Assembly (NCBI GenBank): GCA_004194705.1
Contig: SADC01000192.1
Span: 62,001 to 126,000, forward strand
Direction: 5' to 3'
Source: Ditylenchus dipsaci
Taxonomy: Eukaryota > Nematoda > Chromadorea > Rhabditida > Anguinidae
DNA: 64,000 bases
The number at the start of each line of letters is the position of its first letter. Within the stretch, counting starts at the first letter, position 1. Of the stretch, positions 1-16,000 are shown one piece after another. A model generated the notes under the pieces. That model was not told the DNA's origin. It worked only from the letters and a program-made list of their open reading frames with translations, and made no database searches. A program made the position numbers and the translations under genes.

Positions 1-3705
<3,705 letters not shown>

Positions 3706-4073
3706 TCTCTTGAAAGTGAATATTGGGAATACCAAATACGATAACCACTTCATGGATGAAAAGAGGGAAAAAGGTTAAGCGATATAATAATTATAATTTT
3801 TACTTTAATTGTTCGACTTTCAGAGACTATTGAAGTAGCAGATTTCGATTGATCTCAACCTTCCTTTCTTCTAATTCCACCCTTCATCACTACTGTGAGG
3901 CTTGAAGACGGAAGATACACCGTAAAAAAACAATGGTTGTCTGATAAAAAAAAACTAGTCGCTACTTGGATTATTGATTATGTAGAAGTATATGATGGAA
4001 ATTTGATTCAAATTTACTGTTTATTATTTACACCAGAAATTTTATTTTTAACGTTTTTTTCTAAACTTTTTCG
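3706..4073. other. SMG1 3' flank, no gene recognised
   Basis: After the SMG1 stop there is about 370 bp of AT-rich DNA, taken as 3' UTR and flank. A 60-codon open frame at 3895-4077 has no recognisable motif and no convincing splice partner. Confidence 0.5.
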
Positions 4074-4339
4074 TTAAGAGGCATACCAGCGCGTTACACT
4101 GCAAATTAAGGCGCGGACCAGCAAGTTTTTAAAAATAGCCCTTGTTTTAACTCGTTTCATATCAAATCTAATATTTATGACCTTATTTATGACCTTATCC
4201 TAGTTTTAAAAATTAGGCAGAAAACTTTCGTCGGATCGAGTAGAACCAGGGATGAGCATTTAGGTCTATTTAGTACTAGGGGCAACAGGCGCCTATCGGC
4301 GCCACTATCATATTTTTAAAATTACATAAATAATAATCG

Positions 4340-4700
4340 ATCACATACCCTTATCTGGCACCCTTTTTCTGGTTAACCGTCCTTTTGGCTACCCTCCTCC
4401 TGGATAACTCCCTCCTGGGTAACTTTTACCTATATAACCTTCTCTTAGCTACCCTCCTCATGAGTACACTCTTCTGGCTACCCTTCTCTTGATCACCCCC
4501 TCCTGGCTGCCGTCATTCTTGGTACTCCACTCCTGCCCACCCTCTTCCTGGTTAACGTCCTCTTGGCTTCCTACTGGCACCTTTCTACACCTTCCTACTG
4601 GCTACCCTCTTTTGGGTATCCCCTTATGCCTCTCTCATGCTTCATACCTACTGAGTAGCACCCTCCCTGCTACCCTCTTTCTAGAAACCCCTTTCTCGGG
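4340..4700. repeat. CTACCCTCCTCCTGG-type pyrimidine-rich tandem repeat
   Basis: About 20 imperfect copies of a 14-22 bp unit around GGCTACCCTCCTC/CTGG. The open frame across it (4489-4722) is only an effect of the repeat. Confidence 0.65.
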
Positions 4701-4724
4701 CTCGAGCATTAAAATCCACTAAAA

Positions 4725-5285
4725 TCCAGGCTAAAATCCACCATCTCCGATATGGAGGGGCTTAAATACTTTTATTGGAACCTACTCAATTTTATGAGTT
4801 TGTGCTGAAAAAAGAGCTGAGATCGAGAACTTTAGGCTTCCGGAAAGATATTTGGCATAAGTTTACAAAAGTTAGCAAAAAATTAGGCTTGAACACGAAA
4901 ATCCACCCAAAAACCAGACTAAAATCCACCATCTCCGATTTGGAGGGACTTAAAAACTTTTTTTGGAGCCTACTCGATTTTCGGATTTTGTGCTTTAAAG
5001 ATAGCTAAGATATCGAATTTTAGGGTTCCGGAAAGATATCCGTTAAAAGTTTACAAAAATTGGCAGAAAATCAAACTTGAACACGAAATCTACCTAAAAT
5101 CCAGGCTAAAATCCACCATCTCCGATTTGGATAGGACTTAAAAACTTTTTTTGGAGCCTACTCAATTTTTGGGTTTTGTGCGTAAAAGATAGCTAAGATA
5201 TCGAACTTTAGGGTTCCGGAAAGATAACCGCTAAAAGTTTTAAAAAATTGGCAGAAAACCAAACTTGAAAACAAAAGTTGCGACC
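4725..5285. repeat. Tandem satellite, three copies of about 187 bp
   Basis: The landmark CCACCATCTCCGAT recurs at 4738, 4926 and 5113, giving periods of 188 and 187 bp. Each unit continues with GGAGGGACTTAAAAACTTTT, a CCTACTC word, and a TTCCGGAAAGATA word. Copies are similar but not identical. Confidence 0.8.
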
Positions 5286-5944
5286 CCCAAATTTTCAAAA
5301 TTTAAATAGCTAGAAAATTGGAAAATTTGAACAAAAATAATCAGCATTTATGACCATAAAAGCTATCGATTCTACACGAAAAATCGACATATAACGACGA
5401 AAATTCAAATTTGGACAACGAATTTTAATTTAAAACTAAAAATGACTTATGGGAGGAACGAAAAATGTTTGGCGCCGACAGGGATCTAATCCGCGGCGAA
5501 AAATAGTTTTCCTGTAAAGACAAATGTTGTTTTGAACGAATTCAAAATTTGAATTTGATAACAAATTTTTTGATGACTATGAGATTTTTTTCCGAAAAAT
5601 GACCTTCATACAAACAGACAGATCCCCACTTGAAAATGCGTCTTTTCGACTTTTTTTATTTTAAACAAAAGCTGACATTGAGGCGGATCCAAAAAAATTG
5701 GCGAATTTAATCAAACATGTTTTTTGACTCACTTATACCAATTTGAAGTCAAAAAAGTGCCCGAAAAATCAAAATTTGGGGAAAAACTCGAAAATTTCAT
5801 TGACAACCCCCAATTCTGACATTGCCAAAGTGATTTTTGACCCCGATTTACCTTAGAAAGTGTTCTCACAAAAAATGGACCACTCCCAATGGCTGCCATG
5901 CGTAGCGTAACACACACAGCCATTCCAAATACTATATAAAGATT

Positions 5945-6310
5945 ACTTACCGAAATAACCGCGTATTAAAAAATCTGGTACTATTCCATTGTAGCCCCCC
6001 CCCCCAAAAGCTATTCCAGTGTAACCACCCCCCCCCCTCCCCCACAAAAATAAGGACCTATTCCATTGTACCCCCCCCCCAAAACCAACTTTTTTATATG
6101 CACTCAAAAACCATTTTTATGTAATAATTTTGCCATAAAAGGACCAGAAAAGCCATTTAAATAGGGTTCAAGGGCTGTATTGGGAGGGGAAGGGACAAAA
6201 CAGGGGCCACTAATTAATAAGGGTTTAAGGCATCTTCACTGGAATAGCTTTTGGGGGGGGGGGTACAATGGAATAGCGGCAAAAATCTCTTACCAAAATA
6301 CCGTTTTTCG
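5945..6310. repeat. Inverted repeat with C/G homopolymers
   Basis: ACTATTCCATTGTA followed by long C runs (about 5978-6080) is mirrored by G runs and TACAATGGAATAG near 6240-6275, with TTACCGAAAT-like words outside. Long C/G runs make the exact length unreliable. Confidence 0.5.
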
Positions 6311-6524
6311 TGCTGTCACCGAAAAATCTCTTACCGAAACAATTCTCACTAAAAAATTTCGTACCAAAACGACCGCGTACCAAAACGACCAAGTACCAAA
6401 TTGGCGCGTATATTTAGGTGTACAGCCCTAAAATTAAGGTCTAAATTAGACCTAAAGCTAAGTCCCCAATGAGTGAGCGATTTTTTTTGACTTGTTTAGG
6501 CGGGAACGGCTGTAGGCTTTTTTC

Positions 6525-6835
6525 TCGGCCGAACTTTCTTTTCTGTTGGTACCATTTTGTAGCTGAGATTCACGGCTACAAAATAAAAAATTTTCCAGCC
6601 ACATATCGCTGAAAAAGTCTTGATAAAAATGCGTTTATTTGCACTCTACATCGCACTCTACATTGCACTCATTTAGTGAGATGTAGAGTGCAAATAAAGG
6701 CATTATTATCAAAAAAAAATTCAGCGATATGTGGCTGAATTTTTTTATTTTTGTAGCCCTGAATCTCAGCTACAAAATGGTACCAACAGAAAAAAAGTTC
6801 GGCCGAGAAAAAAATTTACAGCCGTTTTTTGCAAT
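6525..6835. repeat. Palindromic MITE with GGTACCATTTTGTAGCTGAG arms
   Basis: Left arm from TCGGCCGAACTTT through GTAGCTGAGATTC and CAGCCACATATCGCTGAA; the right arm (about 6715-6830) is its inverse. The centre repeats CACTCTACATCGCACTCTA. No ORF. Confidence 0.65.
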
Positions 6836-6989
6836 TTACATCGCACTCTACATTGCACTCATTGGGGACGCGCCTTAAGGTCTCATTAGACCTTAGGTCC
6901 TAAATAAGACCTTAGGTCTAATTTAGACCTAGGGTCTAATTCAAATTTGCGGGTGTTTTTTAGACCCAAAAAAAGGTCTAAAAAAGGTC

Positions 6990-7795
6990 TACAGTCGACG
7001 CTCGATTTTGTGTTCACTCTGGGGCCGCTCTAGGTGAACACTAAATCGAACTGAACACTAAATCGAGCGTCGACTTTAGTCATTTTCTTAGCCGTTGACT
7101 AAATAAGTTGGATTTAGATGAACACTAAATCGAGCGGCCACACTGTATTATATGTCCTAACTCAAAATCGCGATTTAACCACTTATAAAGATGTTTTACG
7201 TCCTAAAACATACAGAAAACATGTTTTTAGGTGGGGGGCGACACTTTTTTAAGAAAAAATTATTTGACCAAAAATGACAAAAAATCGAAAAAGAGCTAAA
7301 AGTTTTAAGCCTAAGCCTAAAGCCTAAGCCTAAGTTCAAGATCGAGCTTAAATCAACATTCTTTCTGGATCACTGCAAATTTGAAACATGCGGACGAGAT
7401 TAAGCGACATTGTCTACAAGTAAAAAACATAATTGATTATCTGTTGTCTTCACAGAGAATGAAAACAAATAACAGAACTGATTGAATCAATTGCTTTTCT
7501 GCTCGTGAGCTGATGATTTTAAAAAGGCGCCAAAACACTAACAAAAGTTTCCATTCGAAAATTGGCAAATTTTTAGCATTTTTAGTCAAAAATGACCATA
7601 ATTGTGTCAAAAATTTTTTCTTAAAAAAAGTGTCGCCCCCCACCTAAAAACATGTTTTCTGTATATTTTAGGACGTAAAACATCTTTTTAAGTGGTTAAA
7701 TCGCGATTTTGAGTTAGGACATATAATACAGTTTGGCCAATCGAGCTGAACACTAAATCGGGTGATCACTAAATCGAGCATCGACTGTAATTAGA
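6990..7795. mobile_element. Nested palindromic elements with pogo/Tigger-like ends
   Basis: The outer ends carry ACAGTCGACGCTCGATTT and its inverse near 7783-7793, with repeated GAACACTAAATCGA. Inside (about 7136-7732) a second inverted repeat has arms of about 100 bp, each including GTCCTAACTCAAAATCGCGA and ending next to TGGGGGGCGACAC. The CAGTCGAC...CTCGA ends recall pogo/Tigger TIRs. No transposase is visible. Confidence 0.55.
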
Positions 7796-7902
7796 CCTAA
7801 AAGCTCATCCCTGAGTAGAACGCTTATAGAAAACGATCATGAGAAAAACAAATTGTTGGTCCCTGCCTTAATTGCAGTGTAACGCGCTGGTATGCCCTTT
7901 AA

Positions 7903-8367
7903 TTTTTTTTACTAATATTACTTTTTTATTATGGGATAAGGAGTCTTGGGGTATTAAAGTAAATATTAGTGCCACAGTATCCCATCGAGGATAGGCATGG
8001 CAATCAATTAGGATACCGATTCGATTTTCACTTTAATTATTTAAAGAGAAATGCATCTTTTTACCGAATTCGTGTAATTTTGTAATTATTCCCATAGTTT
8101 GTTACTTTTTGCACCATTGCTTAAATTTTTAACTAAATAAATGTTTTATTTATTACATTTGTGGACTTTCGCAGTAAAAATAAACTAAAAAAGGCTACAG
8201 TTATAACGCTAAGAACTCATAAAGATTGTGTTTTCCAGTTTGTTTTGCCACTTGTTTTGGCATTGTGCTTGAATTGGACAAGATCCATAGATCTTTGTGT
8301 GGATTAGAAATCGCGGTGCCGCAACATCTGAAAAATATATTTTTGCGTTTTTCAGATATTTTTCGCT
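7903..8367. other. AT-rich upstream region of NIPP1
   Basis: 465 bp between the TTAA element and the NIPP1 start codon. The NIPP1 promoter must lie here or in the repeats beyond. I see no TATA box or other element I can defend. Confidence 0.4.
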
Positions 8368-9902
8368 ATGTCCTCCGCAGAAGTAACGGAAAAAGATAGG
8401 TTCGCTCTACCTGGATGGACGGGCAGGCCTCCACATGGATGTCATTTGGATGTTGCAAAAGGAGACAGATTGTTACAAGTAAGTTTCTCTTTCGGTATCA
8501 ATTTTGAGGGTGATTTATAAAGCTGTTTTAGAAGCTGCTGATCGATGAAAAAGGAGTTTATTATTTTGGGCGCAATCCGACGCAGTGCGATTTCGTGGTT
8601 GAACATGCTTCTTGGTAAAACTATGCAACTTTTGACTGGTTTTGACGATGCTATTTAAGCTCGAGAGTACATTCGATTCTGCTGTATCACAAGGCACTCA
8701 AAAGATTTGCTCTGGTAGATCTGGGAAGCAGTAAGTTCTATTTATTCCCAAACCCTGTATATGTTTTCTTTTTTCAGGCCACGGGACATTCGTCGAGAAG
8801 ACACGAGTTGAGCCGCTAAAGCCGATTTTTTTGGACTTCGACACGATGTTCTTCTTTGGAGCCTCTACAAGACGTTATACTCTGCGCAACTCGCTAGATA
8901 TCAGGGATTCACATGACGATGAAGCGGACGGCACAACTCTTCCTCAGAAACAACTGGAACTGGATGTGAGTTTTTTTTAGAAGCGAGTCAAGTTACTTAA
9001 GCTTACTTGTTGCTTTCTAGAATCTCACCGAATACAACACAGCGCAGAACAGGAGAATCCCACAGATTCCAATTACGATTGAAGAGGCTCGCAAGAAGAG
9101 TCGTGCTAGACCGAGACTCAAGTTTACTGACGAAGAGGACATCATTAATCCAGGTAGGGCTTAGTTTCTGTGAATCATTTAACATATTTCTTGATTACAG
9201 AAGACGTCGATCCAACTGTGGGCCGCTTCCGGAATATGGTATGATGTTTAATATCCTCAGTGATGTCACAAAAACATCGAAATGGTTAAAAGTTGAAAGA
9301 GCCGCCATTGTGTGAATATTTAAAGCAGTCTTAAAATCAGCCTCGAAATTTCAAAGTGCTGAGGGCGTTTTAATTTCTGCCTGTATTTTTCAATGGAGAG
9401 TAATTTATACAAAGTTTTGGCTGGTTTGCTGCGTATGCTACCGTTTTGTTCTTTTAACAGGATCGTGTCTCCTTCATTTAATTGTTCCAACCATTGAGTT
9501 TCAGGTGAGAACGGCTGTGATCCCACAGTCTTCCAGTGCAAAAAGGACAAGAGCGGCTGCCGTACCAGACCAGCTCTTCGATTTCTACGCTCCAGACGCC
9601 AAAAAGAATGCTCATCATCATGTGAGATCATCTTTTACGGGTGCAGACAATGAGGTGCACCAGAAGCTAGAATATGGCCCTTTCAATTCAACAACTTTGG
9701 GTGGCATTTCTTTGAATGCAGCTCCTGATTTGGAAGTGTATGCTGCGCCCAAGCAGACTCCAACCACTGGCTTTCAGTCAATACTTAAACCATCTTCTGG
9801 GTACATTCTGCTGCTGAAGAAGAAGATTCGGAAGCCCACAAGAAGAAGAAATATGCCAAAGAAGCCTGGCCAGGAAGGAAGAATATTTCTAGTGCCTTGT
9901 AA
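8368..9902 (+). CDS. PPP1R8: NIPP1, nuclear inhibitor of protein phosphatase 1 (FHA domain)
   Basis: Nuclear scaffold that binds PP1 and, through its forkhead-associated domain, phosphorylated splicing and cell-cycle factors. Exons 8368-8478, 8532-8614, 8660-8730, 8778-8965, 9021-9153, 9201-9238 and 9505-9902 join with intact phases to about 340 residues (human 351). The opening PGWTGRPPHGCHLDVAKGD, FHA core YYFGRNPTQCDF, CSRVHS and SHGTFVEKTR, and later DIINPEDVDPTVGRFRNM follow the family order; the end KKKYAKEAWPG is diagnostic. The PP1-docking motif reads RLKF where vertebrates have RVTF. The last exon needs a one-base frame change between 9789 and 9850 (a GGG run at 9800-9802 is the likely place) to reach that end, most simply a missing G in the assembly. 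The start is the first ATG in frame with the FHA domain. It ends 183 bp before NELF-C/D. Confidence 0.95.
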
Positions 9903-9948
9903 TTGATTTGTCAATTTGTTTTTGATGGTGACAGTGGTTGGTTGATTA

Positions 9949-9954
9949 AATAAA
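9949..9954 (+). terminator. Poly(A) signal AATAAA of NIPP1
   Basis: Canonical hexamer 47 bp after the NIPP1 stop codon. Cleavage here would leave only about 110-120 bp to the NELF-C/D start codon. Confidence 0.75.
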
Positions 9955-10085
9955 GTTTCCGACTTCGGTATTTTGGGTGCTAATTTTTATTAAGGTGTTT
10001 ATACCGTCTTTGGCTGTCGTTATGAGTTTCGGAATTGAGCATAAACTTTTATACTTTTGGAACAAGTGCATATCCTGTAAAAATT

Positions 10086-13000
10086 ATGGATGAGAGCTTG
10101 ATGTCAGACGTGGAGTTGATCCAGCGACACTGCGAAGAACTCTTTTCGTGTAAGATTTTTCACTTTTTTTAAATCGTGAGAGACTTGGCATAAATTTTGA
10201 GCGACGTTTAGAAGGCATAAAATCTTTTGGTTTGCCTAAAAGCTCGAAAATGCCACCAAAAGATCTTTTCTGCCACCAAAAACTTAAAACCTAAATATTT
10301 TAAAGTTTTTGTTTCAACTTTTTTTAATTATTTTTAGTATCGTGTAGCCCAGAATCTCAGCTTTCCAACAAGCCATCAGCTGACCAAATGGTGTTTCAAA
10401 AAGTTGGAGGAAAAGATCTTTGAATATAGCAAATTTTTCCGAAAATTTGGTCCATTTGAAGACTTTTATTCCAACTTTTTGAAACCTTATTTGCTCAATT
10501 GATAGCTCATTAGAAAGCTGAGATCCTGAACTACACGATACTGAAAAAATAAAAACGAAATAGTCAAAAAAGTTGAGATAAAAAGTCAATTAAATGTGAA
10601 TTTTGGTTTTTGGTGGCATTTTCGAACTGTTTTGGCAAACCGAATCAATATATGCCCATTTAGAAATCGGCTGGCTTGGTTACGGGACTTTTTGTGATTT
10701 TATTTATAGTTTTTTTAGAGTTGACAAATTCAATGTTTCGAACATGCGGTAATTCCTAATTTTCACGAGAATCGTTTGATTTTTATTTAGTATCCCTGTA
10801 GTTTTTCGAATTTTCAAATTTATTGATCTGTGATTAGAAATCTACCTTATTAGCAGGGATGGCTTGAGTATAGAATCCACACCATCAACAACTTTTTACT
10901 CATGCAAATCCGGGACCCGGGTTTGCAAATCATTGAGATTTTGCCCACGGCGGAAATCACAGGGGAGAGGTATCTTTTTTGGTGATCTTTATTAGCAATC
11001 ATATTATTTTTTTTCTTGTTTGTAGAGAAATATCTGGGCTCCATTTTGAGTGCTAAACCAGCCATATTACCAATAAGTTTCGAACTATCAAATTGAAAAA
11101 AACCAATCCCTTGTGAAAAGACTCCAACTTGCCGACTTTTATTGCAATAATTTCAATTTATGATATGGCTCGCTCAACACTCAAAATGGAGCCAAGATAT
11201 GTCTTTACAAAGAAGTAAAAATAGAATGGTTGTTAATGAGAATCATCGAAAAAAGCTATCGCGTGAAATCCCCCGTCGACAAAATCCCCAGTGATTTGCA
11301 AACCCTGCAAGGAACGTATTTTCGTACAGAAGGGGATCAATTGGTGCAAAAACGCCGAATAACTATTTTTCTTCAACAAAACCCTAATATATGGTAACTT
11401 CCCTTGTTGATTCAAATTGTTTTTTGCTAAATTTGCATTGCCATTGTCATGTTCAAATAAATTCATTGAGAATTCGCCTTTTTGTAGTATTTCGAAAATC
11501 CTGAATCCGGACCGGATTCCTGGTTTTAAAATTTTCGGATTCCGGAATCCGAAAATTTTTCATAATCCGATCCGGAATCCGTCCGGGACTCAAACGCCCA
11601 AGCCTAATACCAATAATAATCTCGTTCATTTACTCGGAGGCAAGAACAAATATAATTTTTTAAACAAGACCAATCTGTAGTCTTATCTGTATTTTCGGGA
11701 TATACCAACGAAAAAATAGTACTGATTTTTTAGCTCACAATTTGCACGCATTTCTGATTTCAGAGTTTTTTTTGAAAATTTCGGAATTTGTAGTACGTGA
11801 CTTTGTTATGGAGCCTCAAGTAATCTCCACTCTCCTGGCCTTTTTCCAAGCAGGTGGTCAGCCTGAGAAGGTCATCGACATGCTAGCTTCTGGTTATCAA
11901 GGTTTTTAAAACTGCAGGCTAATAATATTTTATAGATTAAGCCATTTAAAGTGTGTCCATTCACATTTTGCACATTCAAGTTAGGCCTGTTTAAATAAGG
12001 TCAAAACAAATCGGACTAATTTACTGATACCGTCGAACCTCGATATAACGACACCCCATTACAGTCCCGACAAAGGCCAACCCTAGTGATCACTATGGAA
12101 AGAGTCGACTGTATCATAGTACCATCGTACCACATGGTACTGAATGGTACTATTTGGTATACTTGATCGTTCGGGCTTTTCTGGGATTTGGGATTGGACT
12201 TTCAAAAATGTTGGGATTTGGGAATCCCATCCGGAAAAAGCTGGGAATCCCAGTGGGATTTGGGATTTTTAAAACAAAAAAACATTAACCGAATTTCCGA
12301 AGTTTTATTTAATTTCAAACAATAAATAAATCATATCAATAACTGAAGTTAACATAATGGAGAGCTCTATTCGAGAAAATCAGTTGTTCTGCATTGTAAG
12401 AATCAAGTTGGCCCCTCTTGTAATGAAAAACTTCTCTGGCATGGCTGAAGAGTTGATCACTGGCAACGGATGTTGACGGCGCTGAAAGAAATCGACGAGC
12501 GGCCTTGGAGAGAATCGGGAAGCGGATCACATTCATACAAAAATGCTAGAATAAAAATATGTTCCGATATATTTCATTAGACAAACCTGTTGTTCTCCAT
12601 TCCCCCGAATCGGTCCTCAACATTTGCTTGCAAAAGTTTTTTTTTCAGCCACCAAGTCAGGAACATTTGCTGCAACAAGTTTTTTCTGCAACACATGAGC
12701 ATTCGCAATTTGAAGTCCGAGATGGAGTCATCCTTGCACATATCCACAGAAGATGCTTCGGCCGGTTTAAGAAGAAGAGCGAGCTGTTTGATCAGTTTCC
12801 ATTCCATGTGAGTGAGATCGTCGGCTTCAGTCGGAGGATCATAACGGCCGAAGTACATTCCAATTGATCTTTTCTGTTGCAAAAGACGTCCAATCATTGC
12901 CAAAGTCGAGTTCCAGCAAGTGGACACGTCCTACAAATAAAGATCAAATTGAAGTCAACAATAAAAAATTGAAACCTGTATGATCTGATTTGCTTTAATT

Positions 13001-16000
13001 TGAGCATCTGCTTGACACTCCCTGAGACGGTCCTTCGCTAGATTTAACAATGAAAAGTGTCCAGCAATCTTCCCGCATTTTTTGAGAACTTCTTCGATTA
13101 ATGGTTGAGCAGATCTGACAGTTCCTTTGACAGACAAATTCAATTTATGGGCTCCACAGTCGGCGTGATCAAACTTCCCTAAAATAAGTGTTTACAAAAG
13201 GATAATGAAAGTTTCATACGAAACCAACCTTCAAAGGCCTTTTTCATGTTTGCGGCTCCATCCCGGAGAAAAACAGGGCACTGACCTTCGCTGATATCCC
13301 ATTCAGCCAGAATTTGTTTGATCGCGGGGTTGATGACTTCGCCTGTATGACTTCCCAGCAGCTCTCGGATAGCAAGCACAAACTTTCTCGTTTCCATTCT
13401 TGATTCATGCCGTGCGCAGTTAGACTAAATAAATTGAGTTACTGAAAAATGTTGGATGGAAAAACTTATACCTGATGAACGAATCGGAAGATGATGACCA
13501 AATATCCGTTGTGAAAGAAATCGACTCTAGCTTGACCAGCTTTGCGTTAATCAAACAGACAACAGCTTCATAGGCACGTGGAAGGACTGTGGAAGGACCG
13601 ACCCTTAAGTATTGCGGATGAGTTGTTAGAGTTGAAGAAAGAAACGAACGATCGGTTTTCCATAGAATTGAAGGAGACACAATTTTCAGCCACATAGTTT
13701 ATTACCTTTTTGTCCAGTGAAGTCATTCCAGCTGAAACATAAAAAAATGATAAAATAAAAATATGAAATATATAAAAAACATACCGGACGAACGGGCCAC
13801 AAAGTTGTTCATCACGGCTGCCTCTTGAGACTTGTATTCCAGCTTGCCCAGTTCTGCTTCGTATTCCGGATGCTGCTTTGTGTGAACGACGAGCGACTTG
13901 AAGGAACCCTCGGAGATCTTGTACTTATATTTCTTAGCTCCAGCTTGACGGCAGACTTTGCAGCTTGCTCTATTTTCGCCATCACTTCCAAAGAGATCAA
14001 TTTTCCAGATATTGTGCACCATTTTGCCTGAAACAAAACAATTAAGCCACATTAAAGACAGGAATGACAGCATGACAAAGATTCTTTGTCAAAGAATGAC
14101 AGAACGACGGAGATGACAGAAGCCATATTGTCAAAAGCAGAATAGAAAAAACGAGAAACGGATTCTTTTCTTTGCGTTTGGAGACCTAAACATTTTAGAT
14201 CACAAATTTTCCAATTTTGGGATATTTTAGGATTTTCGAAGTTCCAACTTTGGGATTTGGGATTTCGGACTTTGAGCCGGTGGGATTTGGGATTGGGATT
14301 TCCCGAAATCCTGGGATTCCCAAACTGGGAATCCCGTGGGATTCCAATCCCACGATCAAGTATACTATTTGGTACTAAATAGTACCAAATTTTTTCGATA
14401 CTTTTTTTGTACTATTTTGGTACCGAATAGTAATAATTTACATAAAAAATGTTTGCAGTTCGCTGTGTATAGTTGATATACAGTATTTACTGTATTAAGT
14501 CCCCATGGGGAGTTATTTTTCAACCTCTAAAAATCGAAAAATTTTGAGGTCGATTTTGAGATTTTTGGTTACTCAACCAAAATCTGAAAAGTGTAATCAG
14601 GTAAACTCGCGGCAACTAAGAAAACGCAAAAAACAGATTCGCGAAATGTTTGCTCTAGGCTGAGATATAAGGTCCGTAGGGTGGGGACTTATTAGAGGGT
14701 GGGGAGTTAATACAGTAAATACGGTATATATGAAACCTCGATTTGACGACACTTGTTTTTCTTTATGCTTTTCAAACCTCGATATAACTACACCTCAATA
14801 TAACGACACCCTAAAGCCGGTCCCCTGGGGTGTCGTTATATCGAGATTTGACTGTAACTTTACAAAAGACTAGTTCAACTTTACAGAAGACTTGGTAGGG
14901 CCCTTCATCGATCAGCCCTAGGGCTGATCGATGAAAAATTCCCATAAAATATTTGTAGTTATTTGTGGTCCAATTTGAAATAACCTTTTTTTATCTCTGT
15001 CAATTTTTTCATTAGGCCATGGTCAGTTTGCAAACTTATTGGGTTGCTGGTTGTCCGACCTGGAGATGGATGAAAATAACAAGAAACAATCCACATCTTC
15101 CGATTTACTAACAGATGCTCAAACCAGAATCGAGTAATTTTTTTACAATCACCAAAGACTTCTTGATACATTTGTTAAGATCTTGTGCGGTGGTGAGAGA
15201 GTCTTTTGAATCAACTGTGAGCACGATGATAGCTAAGATCTTCTTCCCTGAATCCGCCGACAAGATTTTTGAGATGGAGGGCAATGAAGGAATAGATTGG
15301 CTGCCTGAATTAATTTCTCACCAGCCTTGGAGAAAACTTATCTACGACCTAGCCGAACACTATCCTAATTGCTTGATGTTAAATTTCGCAGGTTAACTTT
15401 CTCAGAATGTATAAATCTAGGTAGTTACACGACAAAATATTACAAAAGAATCAATTATGTCAAAAGTTCTATTTTACGTCACCTTTTCGGTAAATTTCGC
15501 CATCAAAGAATTAGAGCTTCTGAGTATACCTATCTAAAATACCGTATTTCTTCTAAAAAGTCTTCATGCTCCAATAACGCCCTATACTCTAATAAGCATA
15601 CTTATGCACCCGAAAAAATCGGCGCCGGGCGCACCACCGGGCGCCGGTCTCTCGAAAAAGTGGCGCCGAGCATCAAAAATCTGCGCCGGGCGTCGAAAAT
15701 CGGCGCCGGGCGCCATGGCAAAAAAGATTGCGCCGGGGAGAAAAAATGCGAAAAAATTGGCGCCGGAAGCCGAGTAGCTTACATAGCAAAAGTAGCTAGA
15801 CAAATTTTTCATTTATTTTCATTTTATATTACAATTTTATCTTTTTTCAACTTTTAATATAGAATTTAAAAGGAACTGGAGCTGTTTGAGTCATAAAAGC
15901 TAAAAAAGCTGAAAAAAATCAGTACAAACCAAGTTATAAAACAACCAAAAAGGTTGTTTCTATAATAAGAAAACCTATTCAAAACCACTGGAAAAAGAGG

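Larger units (their letters stand above)
4247..7813. mobile_element. hAT-type element, 3.57 kb, TIR CAGGGATGAGC, 8-bp TSD
   Basis: The left end starts CAGGGATGAGC and the right end finishes GCTCATCCCTG. Exact 8-bp direct duplications AGTAGAAC lie at 4239-4246 and 7814-7821, the length typical of hAT transposition, and CAGGG is a common hAT terminus. Subterminal DNA has arrays of AGGTCTA/TAGACCT on both sides. No transposase reading frame is recognisable, so it is non-autonomous; the interior is a collection of palindromes and a 187-bp satellite. The same ends occur on the element at 28938-36951. Confidence 0.82.
4078..7898. mobile_element. TTAA-flanked MITE, split by a later hAT-type insertion
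   Basis: Outer ends are inverted copies of about 45 bp (GCATACCAGCGCGTTACACT and following), flanked directly by TTAA at 4074-4077 and 7899-7902. TTAA is the duplication made by piggyBac-type transposases. Removing the inner hAT-type element leaves a MITE of about 250 bp with no ORF. The AGGGCATACC start on the right end resembles the AGGRCCATG ends of other TTAA elements in this window. Confidence 0.75.

Noticed and set aside
3895..4077. Possible gene just after SMG1
   Set aside because: 60 codons, no motif, ends at a TTAA transposon border; more likely 3' flank.
12559..12867. Plus-strand 102-codon frame over the hAT element
   Set aside because: Shadow of the minus-strand hAT coding segment [13 protein letters not shown].
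15369..15857. 162-codon frame with GAGR-type repeats
   Set aside because: Runs from the end of a NELF-C/D exon into a GC-rich MITE array; no domain.
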